A stretch of 64,000 nt of DNA. Source: Chryseobacterium shigense (lineage in GTDB: Bacteria > Bacteroidota > Bacteroidia > Flavobacteriales > Weeksellaceae). Location: assembly GCF_900156575.1 (NCBI RefSeq), contig NZ_FTNY01000002.1, positions 124,001 through 188,000 of the forward strand, in the 5' to 3' direction. Below, piece by piece: positions 53,709-62,518 of this stretch. Position numbers and translations under genes: made by a program. A model generated the notes under the pieces. It was not told the origin of the DNA and searched no databases. It was given only the letters and a program-made list of their open reading frames with translations. Within the stretch, counting starts at the first letter, position 1; the number at the start of each line of letters is the position of its first letter.

Positions 53709-54125
53709 TTACTTCTTTTCGATCAATTTTTCAAGCCTCACGAACATATCATCCTTCTCTTTCAGCATTCTTTCGTACAGGGCTATTTTTTCATCATATA
53801 ATTCCACAATTTTATCAAGCGGATTGAATGTAGGTTGAAAATTAAAAAAAGCTGGTTGCTGACAATTATCAAAAGAAGCTGTATTTGAAATTATACTGAT
53901 TGCTTGCTTTTCATCAAAATTCTCAATAGCTTCCGCAGGAACTTTAAGAATATTCGCAACTTTTGCTAAAATATCGGATTCTACAGTTTCCTTCTGCTCA
54001 AGAAGAGAAATGTTCTTCTGATTCCAGTCCTCACCCAGCTCAAAAGCCAGTGCTTCCTGCTTAATGCCGAGCATTTCTCTAAAACGCTTGATATTTCGTC
54101 CCTGGTGTATTTTTTTATTCTGCAT
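53709..54125 (-). CDS. XRE-family transcriptional regulator
   Basis: Regulator of 138 aa. The HTH-XRE domain (about 10-70) reads NIKRFREMLGIKQEALAFELG then WNQKNISLLEQKETV. The C-terminal part is a coiled coil (DKIVELYDEKIALYERMLKE) that probably dimerises it. ATG at 54140 is an alternative start, but the -7 box (54146-54153) would leave it leaderless, so MQNKKIHQG at 54125 was preferred. It is divergent from cydAB; a link is possible but not shown. Confidence 0.82.
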   Translation of the reverse strand: MQNKKIHQGRNIKRFREMLGIKQEALAFELGEDWNQKNISLLEQKETVESDILAKVANILKVPAEAIENFDEKQAISIISNTASFDNCQQPAFFNFQPTFNPLDKIVELYDEKIALYERMLKEKDDMFVRLEKLIEKK

Positions 54126-54145
54126 ATCTGTGTCAATCATAATAA

Positions 54146-54153
54146 CAAATATA
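54146..54153 (-). promoter_or_regulatory. -7 element of the XRE regulator gene
   Basis: TATATTTG on the - strand. Transcription would start near 54140. Confidence 0.6.
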
Positions 54154-54398
54154 AAGTTTTAGGACAGAAAAATAAAACTCCTCTTCAAAATAAATTATAT
54201 TCTAAAACATCCTTTATTTTAAGTAAAATATCCTTCTCAGCAAGACATTAAAAAGAATCGATTTCGGAGTAGAACTAAAGAACTTTCAACGCACAAAAAA
54301 GCTTAAAGTTATGATCTATTTCTTAAACGTCAACTGTATTAAATCATATTATACATCCGTATTTTATGCTTAAATTTATTTACTCAAAAGTTGATAAT

Positions 54399-55742
54399 AT
54401 GGATGATTTTATTGCAGCCCGCGCGCAGATGGCCCTGTCGCTGGGCTTTCATATCATTTTCGCCTGTGTGGGAATGGTAATGCCCTTCTTAATGGCCTTT
54501 GCCCACTGGAAATACCTCAAAACCAATAATGAAGTATATAAAGGCCTTACCAAAGCATGGAGTAAGGGCGTAGCGATCCTCTTTGCTACCGGTGCCGTTT
54601 CAGGAACCATGCTTTCTTTTGAGCTTGGACTTCTGTGGCCGGGATTCATGAAACATGCCGGACCGATTTTCGGAATGCCGTTTTCTCTTGAGGGAACTGC
54701 ATTTTTTATTGAAGCCATTGCCATCGGTTTCTTTTTATATGGCTGGGATAAATTTAATAAATGGTTCCATTGGTTCTGCGGATTCCTTGTGGGATTGAGC
54801 GGGCTGGCTTCGGGTATTCTTGTGGTAGCCGCTAATGCCTGGATGAATTCACCTACAGGATTTGATTATATCAACGGACAATATGTCAATATAGATCCTA
54901 TTAAAGCCATGTTGAACGATGCCTGGTTTCCTCAGGCGCTTCATATGACGGTGGCGGCATTCTGTGCTACAGGATTTGTCGTTGCAGGGGTTCACGCTTT
55001 TTTAATTATGAAGAAAAAGAATGTGGAATTCCATACGAAAGCGTTCAGGATTGCCGCCGGATTTGCCTTAATCGGGGCGTTTGGAGCACCTTTAAGCGGT
55101 GATGTGGCTGCAAAATCTGTTGCTGAGAGACAACCTATTAAACTTGCCGCAATGGAAGCTCACTTTGAAACGGAGAAAGGAGCGCCTTTCATTATCGGAG
55201 GGATTCCTGATCAGGAAAAGGGTGAAGTAAAATATGCCATTAAAATTCCAAAAGTATTAAGCTTTTTAGTAAGCAACGATTTCAATCATGAAGTTAAGGG
55301 ATTAAATGATTTTCCAAGAGACGAATGGCCTCCGGTAGCGGTTGTACACTATGCTTTCCAGATCATGATCTTCTTCGGCGTTGTGATGATCTGTATCGGA
55401 AGTATCTATCTTTACGCTTTCTTTTTCAGAAAGGAATGGCTGAATAAAAACTGGCTTTTAAAAACCTTTCTGATCGCGACTCCTTTCGGATATATTGCCC
55501 TGGAAGCAGGATGGACAGTGACTGAGGTGGGAAGACAGCCATGGATCATCTATGGAGTCATGAGAACAATTGATGCGGTGACGCCCATGCCGGGAATTCA
55601 GTACTCTTTTTACTTTTTCACCGCTATTTTTGTTTCTTTATCACTGATTATTATTTTTCTTCTGAGAAGACAGATTCAGATGGTACCAAAACTTTACGAC
55701 CCTACAGACGCTCAGTTTAACGATAAAAACAAAAAATCATGA
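54399..55742 (+). CDS. cydA: Cytochrome bd oxidase subunit I
   Basis: Quinol oxidase subunit of 447 aa, inner membrane, binding haems b558, b595 and d. His18 in LSLGFHIIFACVG corresponds to the haem ligand His19 of E. coli when the start is 54399; ALHMTVAAF and VGRQPWIIYGVMRT are conserved. The Q-loop is the short type. An in-frame ATG at 54366 would add 11 residues (MLKFIYSKVDN); the His position favours 54399. cydB overlaps the stop by 4 nt (ATGA). Confidence 0.94.
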   Translation: MDDFIAARAQMALSLGFHIIFACVGMVMPFLMAFAHWKYLKTNNEVYKGLTKAWSKGVAILFATGAVSGTMLSFELGLLWPGFMKHAGPIFGMPFSLEGTAFFIEAIAIGFFLYGWDKFNKWFHWFCGFLVGLSGLASGILVVAANAWMNSPTGFDYINGQYVNIDPIKAMLNDAWFPQALHMTVAAFCATGFVVAGVHAFLIMKKKNVEFHTKAFRIAAGFALIGAFGAPLSGDVAAKSVAERQPIKLAAMEAHFETEKGAPFIIGGIPDQEKGEVKYAIKIPKVLSFLVSNDFNHEVKGLNDFPRDEWPPVAVVHYAFQIMIFFGVVMICIGSIYLYAFFFRKEWLNKNWLLKTFLIATPFGYIALEAGWTVTEVGRQPWIIYGVMRTIDAVTPMPGIQYSFYFFTAIFVSLSLIIIFLLRRQIQMVPKLYDPTDAQFNDKNKKS

Positions 55743-56743
55743 TCTACGTTGTTATAGGTTTTCTGTGGCTTTCTATCTGCCTGTATATCATTCTGGGTGG
55801 CGCTGATTTCGGAGCCGGAATAGTGGAACTTTTTACGCATAAAAAAGCACGTCCCAAAACCCAGGAGCTTATGTATGAATCGATAGCACCTGTATGGGAA
55901 GCTAATCATATGTGGCTGATTATTGCGATCGTTATCCTCTTTGTAGGATTTCCTGAAATTTACACCACGATGTCGACCTATCTCCATATCCCTCTGGTGC
56001 TGATGCTTTTGGGAATTATTGCCAGGGGAACGGCGTTTACTTTCAGACATTATGATGCCGTGAAGGACAACTGGCAGGTTCTGTATACGCAGATCTTTTA
56101 TTATGCAAGTCTGTTGACCCCATTTTTCTTAGGACTTATTGCTGCAGCTACTGTTTCGCAGTCTATTAATCCTGACGCTAATACTTTTTTAGATCTTTAT
56201 ATTTTCAGCTGGCTGAACTGGTTCGGTGTTGCTGTAGGATTATTTACGGTTGCCCTCTGCGCTTATCTGGCTGCTATTTTTTCATTAAGAGAAACCCGCG
56301 ATAAGATGGATCTGACATTGATGATCAAAAAATCTAAACAGACTATGATCTTTGTAGTCTTAACAGGAGCACTGGTATTTTTAGCAGCATATTTATCTGA
56401 TATTCCTTTGGTCACATGGGTTTTCTCAAAACCATTGGGTATTATGGCAATTTCATTTGCTACAATAGCGTTAGGACTGATTCTTAAAGCTTTACATAAC
56501 CGGAAATTGCTTCCCGTAAGGGCATTAGCAGGATTTCAGATGGTAATGATCCTTGTTGCAGCTACCTATCAGCATAATCCCGATATCATTTTATTGGGAA
56601 ATGGACAGCATCTTTCTTTATTGGCTCATATGGCGCCCCCAAAAACTATTGATGCTTTAGGATGGGCATTGATGCTTGGTTCTCTGTTTATTCTGCCGTT
56701 TTTGTTTTATCTGATGGCTTCATTCAGCAGACTGAGAAAGTAA
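55739..56743 (+). CDS. cydB: Cytochrome bd oxidase subunit II
   Basis: Partner membrane subunit of 334 aa with about eight helices. LYIILGGADFGAGIVELF near residue 17 is the CydB signature region, followed by APVWEANHMWLII and RGTAFTFRHY. The ATG overlaps the cydA stop, so the two are translated together. The enzyme reduces oxygen at low tension using menaquinol. A ClbS-like gene follows 3 nt later in the same operon. Confidence 0.95.
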   Translation: MIYVVIGFLWLSICLYIILGGADFGAGIVELFTHKKARPKTQELMYESIAPVWEANHMWLIIAIVILFVGFPEIYTTMSTYLHIPLVLMLLGIIARGTAFTFRHYDAVKDNWQVLYTQIFYYASLLTPFFLGLIAAATVSQSINPDANTFLDLYIFSWLNWFGVAVGLFTVALCAYLAAIFSLRETRDKMDLTLMIKKSKQTMIFVVLTGALVFLAAYLSDIPLVTWVFSKPLGIMAISFATIALGLILKALHNRKLLPVRALAGFQMVMILVAATYQHNPDIILLGNGQHLSLLAHMAPPKTIDALGWALMLGSLFILPFLFYLMASFSRLRK

Positions 56744-56746
56744 TAT

Positions 56747-57262
56747 ATGGTCCGGTATAAAGACAAAACAGAACTTATTGAAGCTATAAAGAAGAATCAT
56801 CTGCTTTATGACCAGGAATTTGATAATATATCTGAAGATAACAAGGATTTTCTGAAACCGGGAGTTGACAAAAGTCCTTCACAGAATCTGTCTTATCAAC
56901 TTGGCTGGACCAGTCTTCTACTTCAATGGGAATCAGACGAGAAGAAGGGAATCGATGTACACACTCCAGCATCTGGATATAAATGGAATAATTTAGGCGG
57001 ACTTTATGAATCTTTTTATCATAAGTATGGAACTTACAGCCTTGATCAGCAAAGAGAAATGCTGAAGAATCAGGTGAATGAAATTATAAAATGGATTGAA
57101 AGCCTTGATCACGAAACTTTATTTATTCCGGAACAGAGAAAATGGGCTACTACCCCCGCCCAGTGGCCCGTCTGGAAATGGATCCATATCAATACGGTGG
57201 CGCCGTTTAAGAATTTCAGGACACCTTTGCGAAAATGGAAAAAAGAAACCGGTACAGAGTGA
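56747..57262 (+). CDS. ClbS/DfsB-family four-helix protein
   Basis: Cytoplasmic protein of 171 aa. The first part, MVRYKDKTELIEAIKKNHLLYDQEF, and the WTSLLLQWE and KWIHINTVAPFKNFRTPLRKW segments are typical of the ClbS/DfsB (DinB-like) family. Family members include the colibactin self-resistance hydrolase ClbS; most others are uncharacterised. It starts 3 nt after cydB and closes the operon with a strong terminator. No colibactin-type genes are here, so the role is open. Confidence 0.8.
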   Translation: MVRYKDKTELIEAIKKNHLLYDQEFDNISEDNKDFLKPGVDKSPSQNLSYQLGWTSLLLQWESDEKKGIDVHTPASGYKWNNLGGLYESFYHKYGTYSLDQQREMLKNQVNEIIKWIESLDHETLFIPEQRKWATTPAQWPVWKWIHINTVAPFKNFRTPLRKWKKETGTE

Positions 57263-57280
57263 TTCTGTACCGGTTTTTTT
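57246..57280 (+). terminator. Terminator of the cydAB operon
   Basis: AAACCGGTACAGA (57246-57258) pairs perfectly with TCTGTACCGGTTT (57264-57276), followed by Ts. The stem overlaps the stop codon of the last gene. Confidence 0.95.
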
Positions 57281-57398
57281 AAACGTTCTTCTTATATTTT
57301 TTCAAATAATATCAGGAATATTCACATAAATATTTGTCAGGACAGGACCCTTGATTTGAAGATATATCTCTTATTCTATAGTGCCCAATTCAAACAGA

Positions 57399-58749
57399 TT
57401 AATTTTTAATGAATTTTGTCTGATAACTTTTTTTGTTTGTCTTTATTAACAACAGATAAGTTCCTTTTGTAAGATCAGCAACGTTATTTTTTAAAACCAA
57501 TGTTTTTAGTATTGACCTTCCTGCCATATCAAAAATTTCTACTGACTCCAACTTTTCATTATTCTGTAATACTATATTGAATTCATCCTGAACCGGATTA
57601 GGATAAACAGATAGTTTTCCTTCTTTATCTATTTCCGATGTACTTAATACTGCCGTTCTGATTATCTGTGATAAGTACGTTTTAAATGATCCCATTGTAT
57701 ATCGATACTTGTTTATCACCAGGTATTTATTTCCGTTTACTATTTTAGCATCAATTATATATCCGTCATTGTCAGTGTTCCCCATATAGTAGAAAGAATT
57801 ATGATTAAAAGTATAATCTTCCATACCATTAGGCTTCAGCCTCATAATCATTTTCAAATTAGGATAACTCCCTATTGTCCAATTATTTAATGAATATCCT
57901 CCAAAAAAAACTATATTCCCATCTGAATCAAAATCAGCAGTATAGAACATTGGTGTTGTGAATGCTGTTATAGTCTTTACTCCGTTTACTCCAAAATTAG
58001 TATCGATAATTCCGGTAGAAGTATATTTTTCAATAATCATTGTAGAGTTAGAAGTATTGCTAATGGTAAAAGTAATAATTTCATCAGTATTTTCATTTAA
58101 ATAAAATTTCTCTAAATACAATCCACCTTGATTACCAAATGTTGTATCAAGATTACCATTAAAATCAAGTCTACTTAATCCAAGAGATCTATATATATAT
58201 AAGTAGTTATTAGAGAGACCTACTATTGAAGTAGGATTATTAAAGTTAAAACTATTGTCAACCTGCCCGTTAGCTAAAATCTTTTTTATTTTATTATTTA
58301 AATCTACAAAATATAAATTTGAATTATTGTCAGTAAATACTTGATAATAGTTATAATTTATTGTCAGTGTGCCATTAACTCCATAAGATGAGTCCAAAAC
58401 TCCATTTGAATCATATTTTTTTATAGTCCAACCTATACTTGGAGACGGAAGTCTCCAAAATGTATAAATATTCTGATCATTGGCAACACAATCCATTTTA
58501 TTACCAGAAGTAGGACTAACCGGAATAGATCCATTAATCCCAAAATTAGGGTCATAGCTTCCATCCAGCAATTTTTTTTTCAGTTTTCCTTCTCCTGCGT
58601 TCGATACTAGAGCAGTGCCATTTGGGGTAAACAAATATGGAAATGTTTCCCAACCGCTAGGTCCTCCAGCATAATTTGAATCTCTGGTTATATAAAATTG
58701 CCCCTTAATACTAATTGTAAGGATAAAAAAAAAAATAAAGAAGTTTCAT
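57399..58749 (-). pseudogene. Delta-60-repeat T9SS cargo protein gene, frameshifted in a poly-A/T tract
   Basis: The open part (from 58634, a TTG, not a real start) codes for 411 residues. About six delta-60-type repeats (LDGSYDPNFGINGS; NGVLDSSYGVNG; NGNLDTTFGNQG; TGIIDTNFGVNG) precede a C-terminal type A sorting domain (VYPNPVQDEFNIVL … IFDMAGRSI … YLLLIKTNKKSYQTKFI), marking T9SS export. The frame continues upstream to a signal peptide at ATG 58749 (MKLLYFFF then ILTISIKGQF) only if the 11-base A/T run at 58725-58735 had 10 bases. As given, the frame hits a stop after 12 codons. A sequencing error or phase switch is possible. Confidence 0.8.
58725..58735. repeat. 11-base homopolymer causing the frameshift
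   Basis: Eleven As on the + strand inside the signal-peptide codons of the T9SS gene. Ten (or thirteen) would restore a frame running MKLLYFFFILTISIKGQ into the delta-60 repeats. Confidence 0.85.
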
Positions 58750-58780
58750 TGTGATGTTTTTTAATTGTGTTAATTTAATA

Positions 58781-58814
58781 AAAAAGCTGCTTATTTTATC
58801 ATAAACAGCTTTTT
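58781..58814 (-). terminator. Terminator of lysS
   Basis: AAAAAGCTG (58781-58789) pairs with CAGCTTTTT (58806-58814), with an inner TTAT/ATAA pair and a T-run on the - strand, 19 nt after the lysS stop. Confidence 0.8.
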
Positions 58815-58832
58815 TATTTTATATAGAATTTT

Positions 58833-60533
58833 TTAAACCAGTTTCATCAAAACATTCTCATCAATCTTCTCCACTTTCACCAAATTATTTTTAGTTAAAG
58901 TCTTAGATGCTTTATCCCATTTCTTCCCGGATAATTGGCTTCTTTCTTTTACTTCTGCTAATGTGAATGGCTCTTCCTGAGAATTAAGGATCTCAAGAAT
59001 TACTTTTTCATCTTCACCCAATTCTATCTGAGGAACCGTTTTTTCCGGTCTCATCTGAGGGAAGAATAACACTTCTTGGATCGATGCATTGTTCGTCAGG
59101 AACATGATCAGTCTGTCCATCCCAATTCCCATTCCTGAGGTTGGCGGCATTCCGTATTCCAATGCTCTCAGGAAATCTTCATCAATAAACTGGCCTGCTT
59201 CATCATCTCCTTTTTCAGATAATTTTAACTGATCTTCAAAACGTTCTCTCTGGTCGATCGGGTCATTTAATTCAGAATAAGCATTCGCTACTTCTTTTCC
59301 ACAAACCATAAGTTCAAAACGCTCCGTTAGGCCTTCTATGCTTCTGTGTTTCTTCGTTAATGGAGACATTTCCACAGGATAATCTGTGATGAACGTAGGC
59401 TGAATGAAGTTTCCTTCACACTTTTCACCGAAGATCTCATCGATTAATTTTCCTTTCCCCATCGTTTCATTCACATCAATTCCGATAGACTTTGCAAAAT
59501 CAAATAATTCCTGCTCCGTTTTCCCTGTGATATCGAAACCTGTATATTTTATAATAGCCTCTGTCATAGATACTCTTGCAAAAGGAGCTTTGAAGCTGAT
59601 CTGATGCTCACCAAATTTTGCTTCCGAAGATCCATTAACCTGAGTCGCGCAGAATTCCAATAATTTTTCGGTAAAATCCATCATCCAGTTGTAGTCTTTA
59701 TAGGCTACATAGATTTCCATTACAGTAAACTCAGGATTATGAGTTCTATCCATCCCTTCATTTCTGAAGTTCTTTGAGAATTCATACACCCCGTCAAAAC
59801 CACCTACAATTAATCTTTTCAGATATAATTCGTTAGCAATTCTTAAATATAAAGGGATATCTAAAGAATTATGGTGAGTAATAAACGGTCTCGCAGCTGC
59901 TCCTCCTGGAATAGACTGAAGTATGGGTGTTTCCACCTCAAAATATCCTGCCTCATTGAAGAATGTCCTCATCGCATTGTAAAGTTTGGTTCTTTTAACG
60001 AAAACCTCCTTTACATTAGGGTTGACCATCAGGTCGACATAACGCTGCCTGTATCTTAATTCCGGATCATTGAACCCGTCATGTACTACTCCGTTTTCAT
60101 CAGTTTTAGCCTGCGGTAATGGGCGCAAAGATTTTGTAAGAAGCGTAAAGTTCTTTACTAAAATTGTCATTTCCCCTACCTGAGTAGTGAATAAAGTTCC
60201 TTCGATACCGATAATATCTCCGATGTCCAAAAGGTGCTTATACACTTCATTGTACAGTTCTTTATCATCACCCGGACAGATCTCATCTCTGTTGAAATAC
60301 ACCTGAATCTTACCCTTAGAGTCCTGCAATTCAGCAAAAGAAGCCTTTCCCTGAATTCTGCGGGACATCAATCTACCAGCGATCTTCACCTTTTTATTCT
60401 CAGAAAAATCCTGTTTTATAGATTCTGTAGTATCTGTAATCGTATACTCCTCCGCAGGGAACGCATTTATTCCCATTTCAGTAAGCTTGTTCAGCTTTTC
60501 TCTTCTAATGATTTCTTGTTCTGATAATTGCAT
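58833..60533 (-). CDS. lysS: Lysyl-tRNA synthetase, class II, with C-terminal extension
   Basis: Charges tRNA-Lys. The protein of 566 aa has an N-terminal OB-fold anticodon domain (KVKIAGRLMSRRIQGKASFAEL), class II motif 1 ETPILQSIPGGAAARPF, motif 2 NFRNEGMDRTHNPEFT and motif 3 GMGIGMDRLIMFLTN. After motif 3 about 75 extra residues follow (about 490-566: EDEKVILEILNSQEEPFTLAEVK … LVKVEKID), forming a winged-helix-like extension absent from E. coli LysS (505 aa). Transcribed from a canonical promoter at 60556-60585. Confidence 0.95.
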   Translation of the reverse strand: MQLSEQEIIRREKLNKLTEMGINAFPAEEYTITDTTESIKQDFSENKKVKIAGRLMSRRIQGKASFAELQDSKGKIQVYFNRDEICPGDDKELYNEVYKHLLDIGDIIGIEGTLFTTQVGEMTILVKNFTLLTKSLRPLPQAKTDENGVVHDGFNDPELRYRQRYVDLMVNPNVKEVFVKRTKLYNAMRTFFNEAGYFEVETPILQSIPGGAAARPFITHHNSLDIPLYLRIANELYLKRLIVGGFDGVYEFSKNFRNEGMDRTHNPEFTVMEIYVAYKDYNWMMDFTEKLLEFCATQVNGSSEAKFGEHQISFKAPFARVSMTEAIIKYTGFDITGKTEQELFDFAKSIGIDVNETMGKGKLIDEIFGEKCEGNFIQPTFITDYPVEMSPLTKKHRSIEGLTERFELMVCGKEVANAYSELNDPIDQRERFEDQLKLSEKGDDEAGQFIDEDFLRALEYGMPPTSGMGIGMDRLIMFLTNNASIQEVLFFPQMRPEKTVPQIELGEDEKVILEILNSQEEPFTLAEVKERSQLSGKKWDKASKTLTKNNLVKVEKIDENVLMKLV

Positions 60534-60555
60534 TTCTTATTTTTCTAAAAGCGTA

Positions 60556-60585
60556 CAAATTTAGGCATTTTTAGTGATTTGTCAA
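60556..60585 (-). promoter_or_regulatory. Promoter of lysS
   Basis: A perfect flavobacterial promoter on the - strand: TTG (60583-60585), 19-nt spacer, TAAATTTG (60556-60563), 22 nt before the ATG. Confidence 0.8.
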
Positions 60586-60599
60586 TGATGATTTTTTTA

Positions 60600-60850
60600 A
60601 TTGTGAATGGTCACTGGTGAATTTGCTTTGCAGGGAATTTATTAATGGTGATTATGATTAGGAGTATCAGTTAAATGTGAATGGTCAATGGTGAATTGTG
60701 AATTGGCTTCGCCGTGAATTTTTTGTATGCAATAATATTCACTATTGACTTGTACAGCAAAATCCGCTATTGACACTATCTCCGGCCATTAAAACTATTC
60801 ACCCAGATTATCATTCAATATTGACTAGCGCAGCAAAATTGACAATTCAC
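60600..60850. repeat. Dispersed repeat fragments, multiple orientations
   Basis: Related units occur here: GGTGAATTTGCTTTGCAGGGAAT near 60616, GTGAATTGGCTTCGCCGTGAAT near 60697, ATTCACTATTGACTTGTACAGCAAAAT near 60739 and TATTGACTAGCGCAGCAAAATTGAC near 60819. They share the core GAATTTTGCT-(tyGC)-AAGTGAAT with the copies at 31680 and 42488, in both orientations, so the region can fold on itself. Confidence 0.6.
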
Positions 60851-60851
60851 T

Positions 60852-61778
60852 TTAAAACCAGGCTTTCCTCTCTTTCTGAGGAACAAAGGTCCACGCCAGC
60901 ATTCTGCTTACTTTTTGCCCCTGAGCCATATCGATGATTTTGAAATCAATTACCTTGACCATTTTTAATCTTGTGGTCAGCTTATACAGATTATCTTTTT
61001 TAGACACTAAACAGGTAAACCAAAGAACCTGTGAGGAATACTGAGCACTTTCCTCAATCATTTTGGTGATAAAAGCAAGTTCGCCTCCTTCACACCACAA
61101 TTCAGACTGTTGTCCACCGAAATTAAGTAAAGGTTTTTTTGACTTTGATGTATTGATATTCTTTGTTTTCCTGAGGTTTCCTTTTAATGCTGATTCTTCA
61201 GAATCATGAAACGGAGGATTACACATAGAGAATGTAAAACGGTGTCCACTCCCGATGATATTTTTGAAAATATGATGGGAATCAGGTTGTTTTTTTAATT
61301 GAATAACTGGTGATAAATCCGGATTGTGATCTAAAATACGCTGTGCATTTTTTAATGAATCCTGATTGATATCTGTTCCCAGCATTGTCCACCCATAAGA
61401 TCTGTGGGCGAGTAAAGGGTACACGAGATTTGCGCCTGTGCCAATATCCAGACCCGATATCGAACTGCCTGATGGAATTTCGGGACGTTGTTCTGCCAAA
61501 AGATCAGCAATATAATGGATATAATCTGCCCGTCCCGGAATAGGAGGACATAAATTAGTTTCGGGAATATCCCAGTTTTTAATATCGTAAAAATGTAAAA
61601 GCAATGCCTGATTAAGAAGTTTAACCGCTTTGGGAAGACTGAAGTTAATGGTTTTCGTTTCGTAAGCATTAACAAAAACATAGTGTTTCAGTTCTGGCAC
61701 ACAAGAAATAAGCTGATCAAAATCATAGGGATTGCGATGCAGATTTCTTGTGTGCAGACTGGATTTTTCAGTAGTCAT
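60852..61778 (-). CDS. rlmF: 23S rRNA (adenine-1618-N6)-methyltransferase
   Basis: Methyltransferase of 308 aa. The N-terminal LHTRNLHRNPYDFDQLISCVP matches the RlmF start. The SAM site is SGLDIGTGANLVYPLL near residue 108, GTDINQDSL follows, and the N6-adenine catalytic motif is NPPFHDSEESA near residue 195. WCEGGELAFITKMI is also conserved. It modifies A1618 in the large subunit rRNA. The cytochrome gene lies upstream, 2 nt before it. Confidence 0.93.
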   Translation of the reverse strand: MTTEKSSLHTRNLHRNPYDFDQLISCVPELKHYVFVNAYETKTINFSLPKAVKLLNQALLLHFYDIKNWDIPETNLCPPIPGRADYIHYIADLLAEQRPEIPSGSSISGLDIGTGANLVYPLLAHRSYGWTMLGTDINQDSLKNAQRILDHNPDLSPVIQLKKQPDSHHIFKNIIGSGHRFTFSMCNPPFHDSEESALKGNLRKTKNINTSKSKKPLLNFGGQQSELWCEGGELAFITKMIEESAQYSSQVLWFTCLVSKKDNLYKLTTRLKMVKVIDFKIIDMAQGQKVSRMLAWTFVPQKERKAWF

Positions 61779-61780
61779 AT

Positions 61781-62155
61781 TTATTTTTTCTGACTCAAAA
61801 TATATTCTACCATTTTTTTAGCATCTTCTTTAGACACCTGTGGATGGGCAGCCATCGGAACGCCTCCCCAAACTCCGCTTCCGCCTTCTATAATCTTCGA
61901 GGCCAGCATTTCAATATCTTTATCAGAATATTTTTCTGCAATCTCTTTGTAAGAAGGTCCTATCATTCTCTCATTTACGGCATGGCATCCTGAACAGTCT
62001 AATGTTTCAATGATCTGATCACCTGAAATATTAGCCTTTACCGGCTCCGAAACAGCGGATGTCTCAGAGGGCAATGCTTGTGCCTCCGTATTTTCTTTTT
62101 TAGAACAGGAAAGGAGGAAAAACCCCACAGCTCCTGCCAAAAGGAATTTTTTCAT
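61781..62155 (-). CDS. Cytochrome c lipoprotein
   Basis: Monohaem c-type cytochrome of 124 aa. Its signal peptide ends in the lipobox LLSCSKK, so it should be anchored as a lipoprotein. The haem motif CSGCH is at about residues 54-58 (LDCSGCHAVNERMIGPSY), and the likely axial Met is in GVPMAAHPQV. The fold resembles class I cytochrome c551/c552. It starts at the stop of a small lipoprotein gene (TAATG overlap) and leads into rlmF, so all three are cotranscribed. Its redox partner is unknown. Confidence 0.9.
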   Translation of the reverse strand: MKKFLLAGAVGFFLLSCSKKENTEAQALPSETSAVSEPVKANISGDQIIETLDCSGCHAVNERMIGPSYKEIAEKYSDKDIEMLASKIIEGGSGVWGGVPMAAHPQVSKEDAKKMVEYILSQKK

Positions 62156-62379
62156 TATTTTTTCGCTGCAGTAGAATCTGTTTTAGCAGCTTCAGGAGTT
62201 GCTGATGCCGGAGTTGTTGCAGCAGCCGGAGCAGCTTTCTTAGCCGTAGAGTCTACTACTGTCGTAGTTTCAGGCTCTTCAAGCATCGTGTTGCTGTCCT
62301 GTAATGTATGATCTGGCTTTTTAGAGCAGTTTACCACTAATAAACTTCCGATAAATGCAATTGCTAATACTTTTCTCAT
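62155..62379 (-). CDS. Small Ala/Thr-rich lipoprotein
   Basis: Protein of 74 aa. MRKVLAIAFIGSLLVVNCSKK is a lipoprotein signal peptide with Cys near residue 18. The rest is a low-complexity A/P/T/E stretch (AAPAAATTPASATPEAAK) with no fold. The start at 62379, not the upstream ATG at 62433, is supported by the -7 box at 62402-62409. It is translationally coupled to the cytochrome c gene. It may be a spacer-like surface lipoprotein. Confidence 0.75.
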   Translation of the reverse strand: MRKVLAIAFIGSLLVVNCSKKPDHTLQDSNTMLEEPETTTVVDSTAKKAAPAAATTPASATPEAAKTDSTAAKK

Positions 62380-62401
62380 TATTTTTTCTATAAAATTTAG
62401 A

Positions 62402-62409
62402 CAAAAATA
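62402..62409 (-). promoter_or_regulatory. -7 element of the lipoprotein-cytochrome-rlmF operon
   Basis: TATTTTTG on the - strand, 22 nt before the ATG at 62379. It lies inside the longer frame and so excludes 62433. Confidence 0.65.
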
Positions 62410-62518
62410 TAAAAAATAAGCGTTTAAACTCATGACAAATGTTCATCTTATTTATATTTCTCCGGAAAATTAATGTTTAGATAATGATTATTTGTACCGA
62501 TAGTTTTACATTTAAGCT

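Larger units (their letters stand above)
60534..60851. other. Intergenic region between rlmF and lysS
   Basis: Holds the lysS promoter (60556-60585) and then a repeat-rich stretch (60600-60850). No gene was found. Confidence 0.5.

Noticed and set aside
60600..60850. CRISPR array, because of repeated GTGAAT…TTGCT units
   Set aside because: The units differ in length, orientation and spacing, with no constant repeat-spacer pattern and no cas genes.
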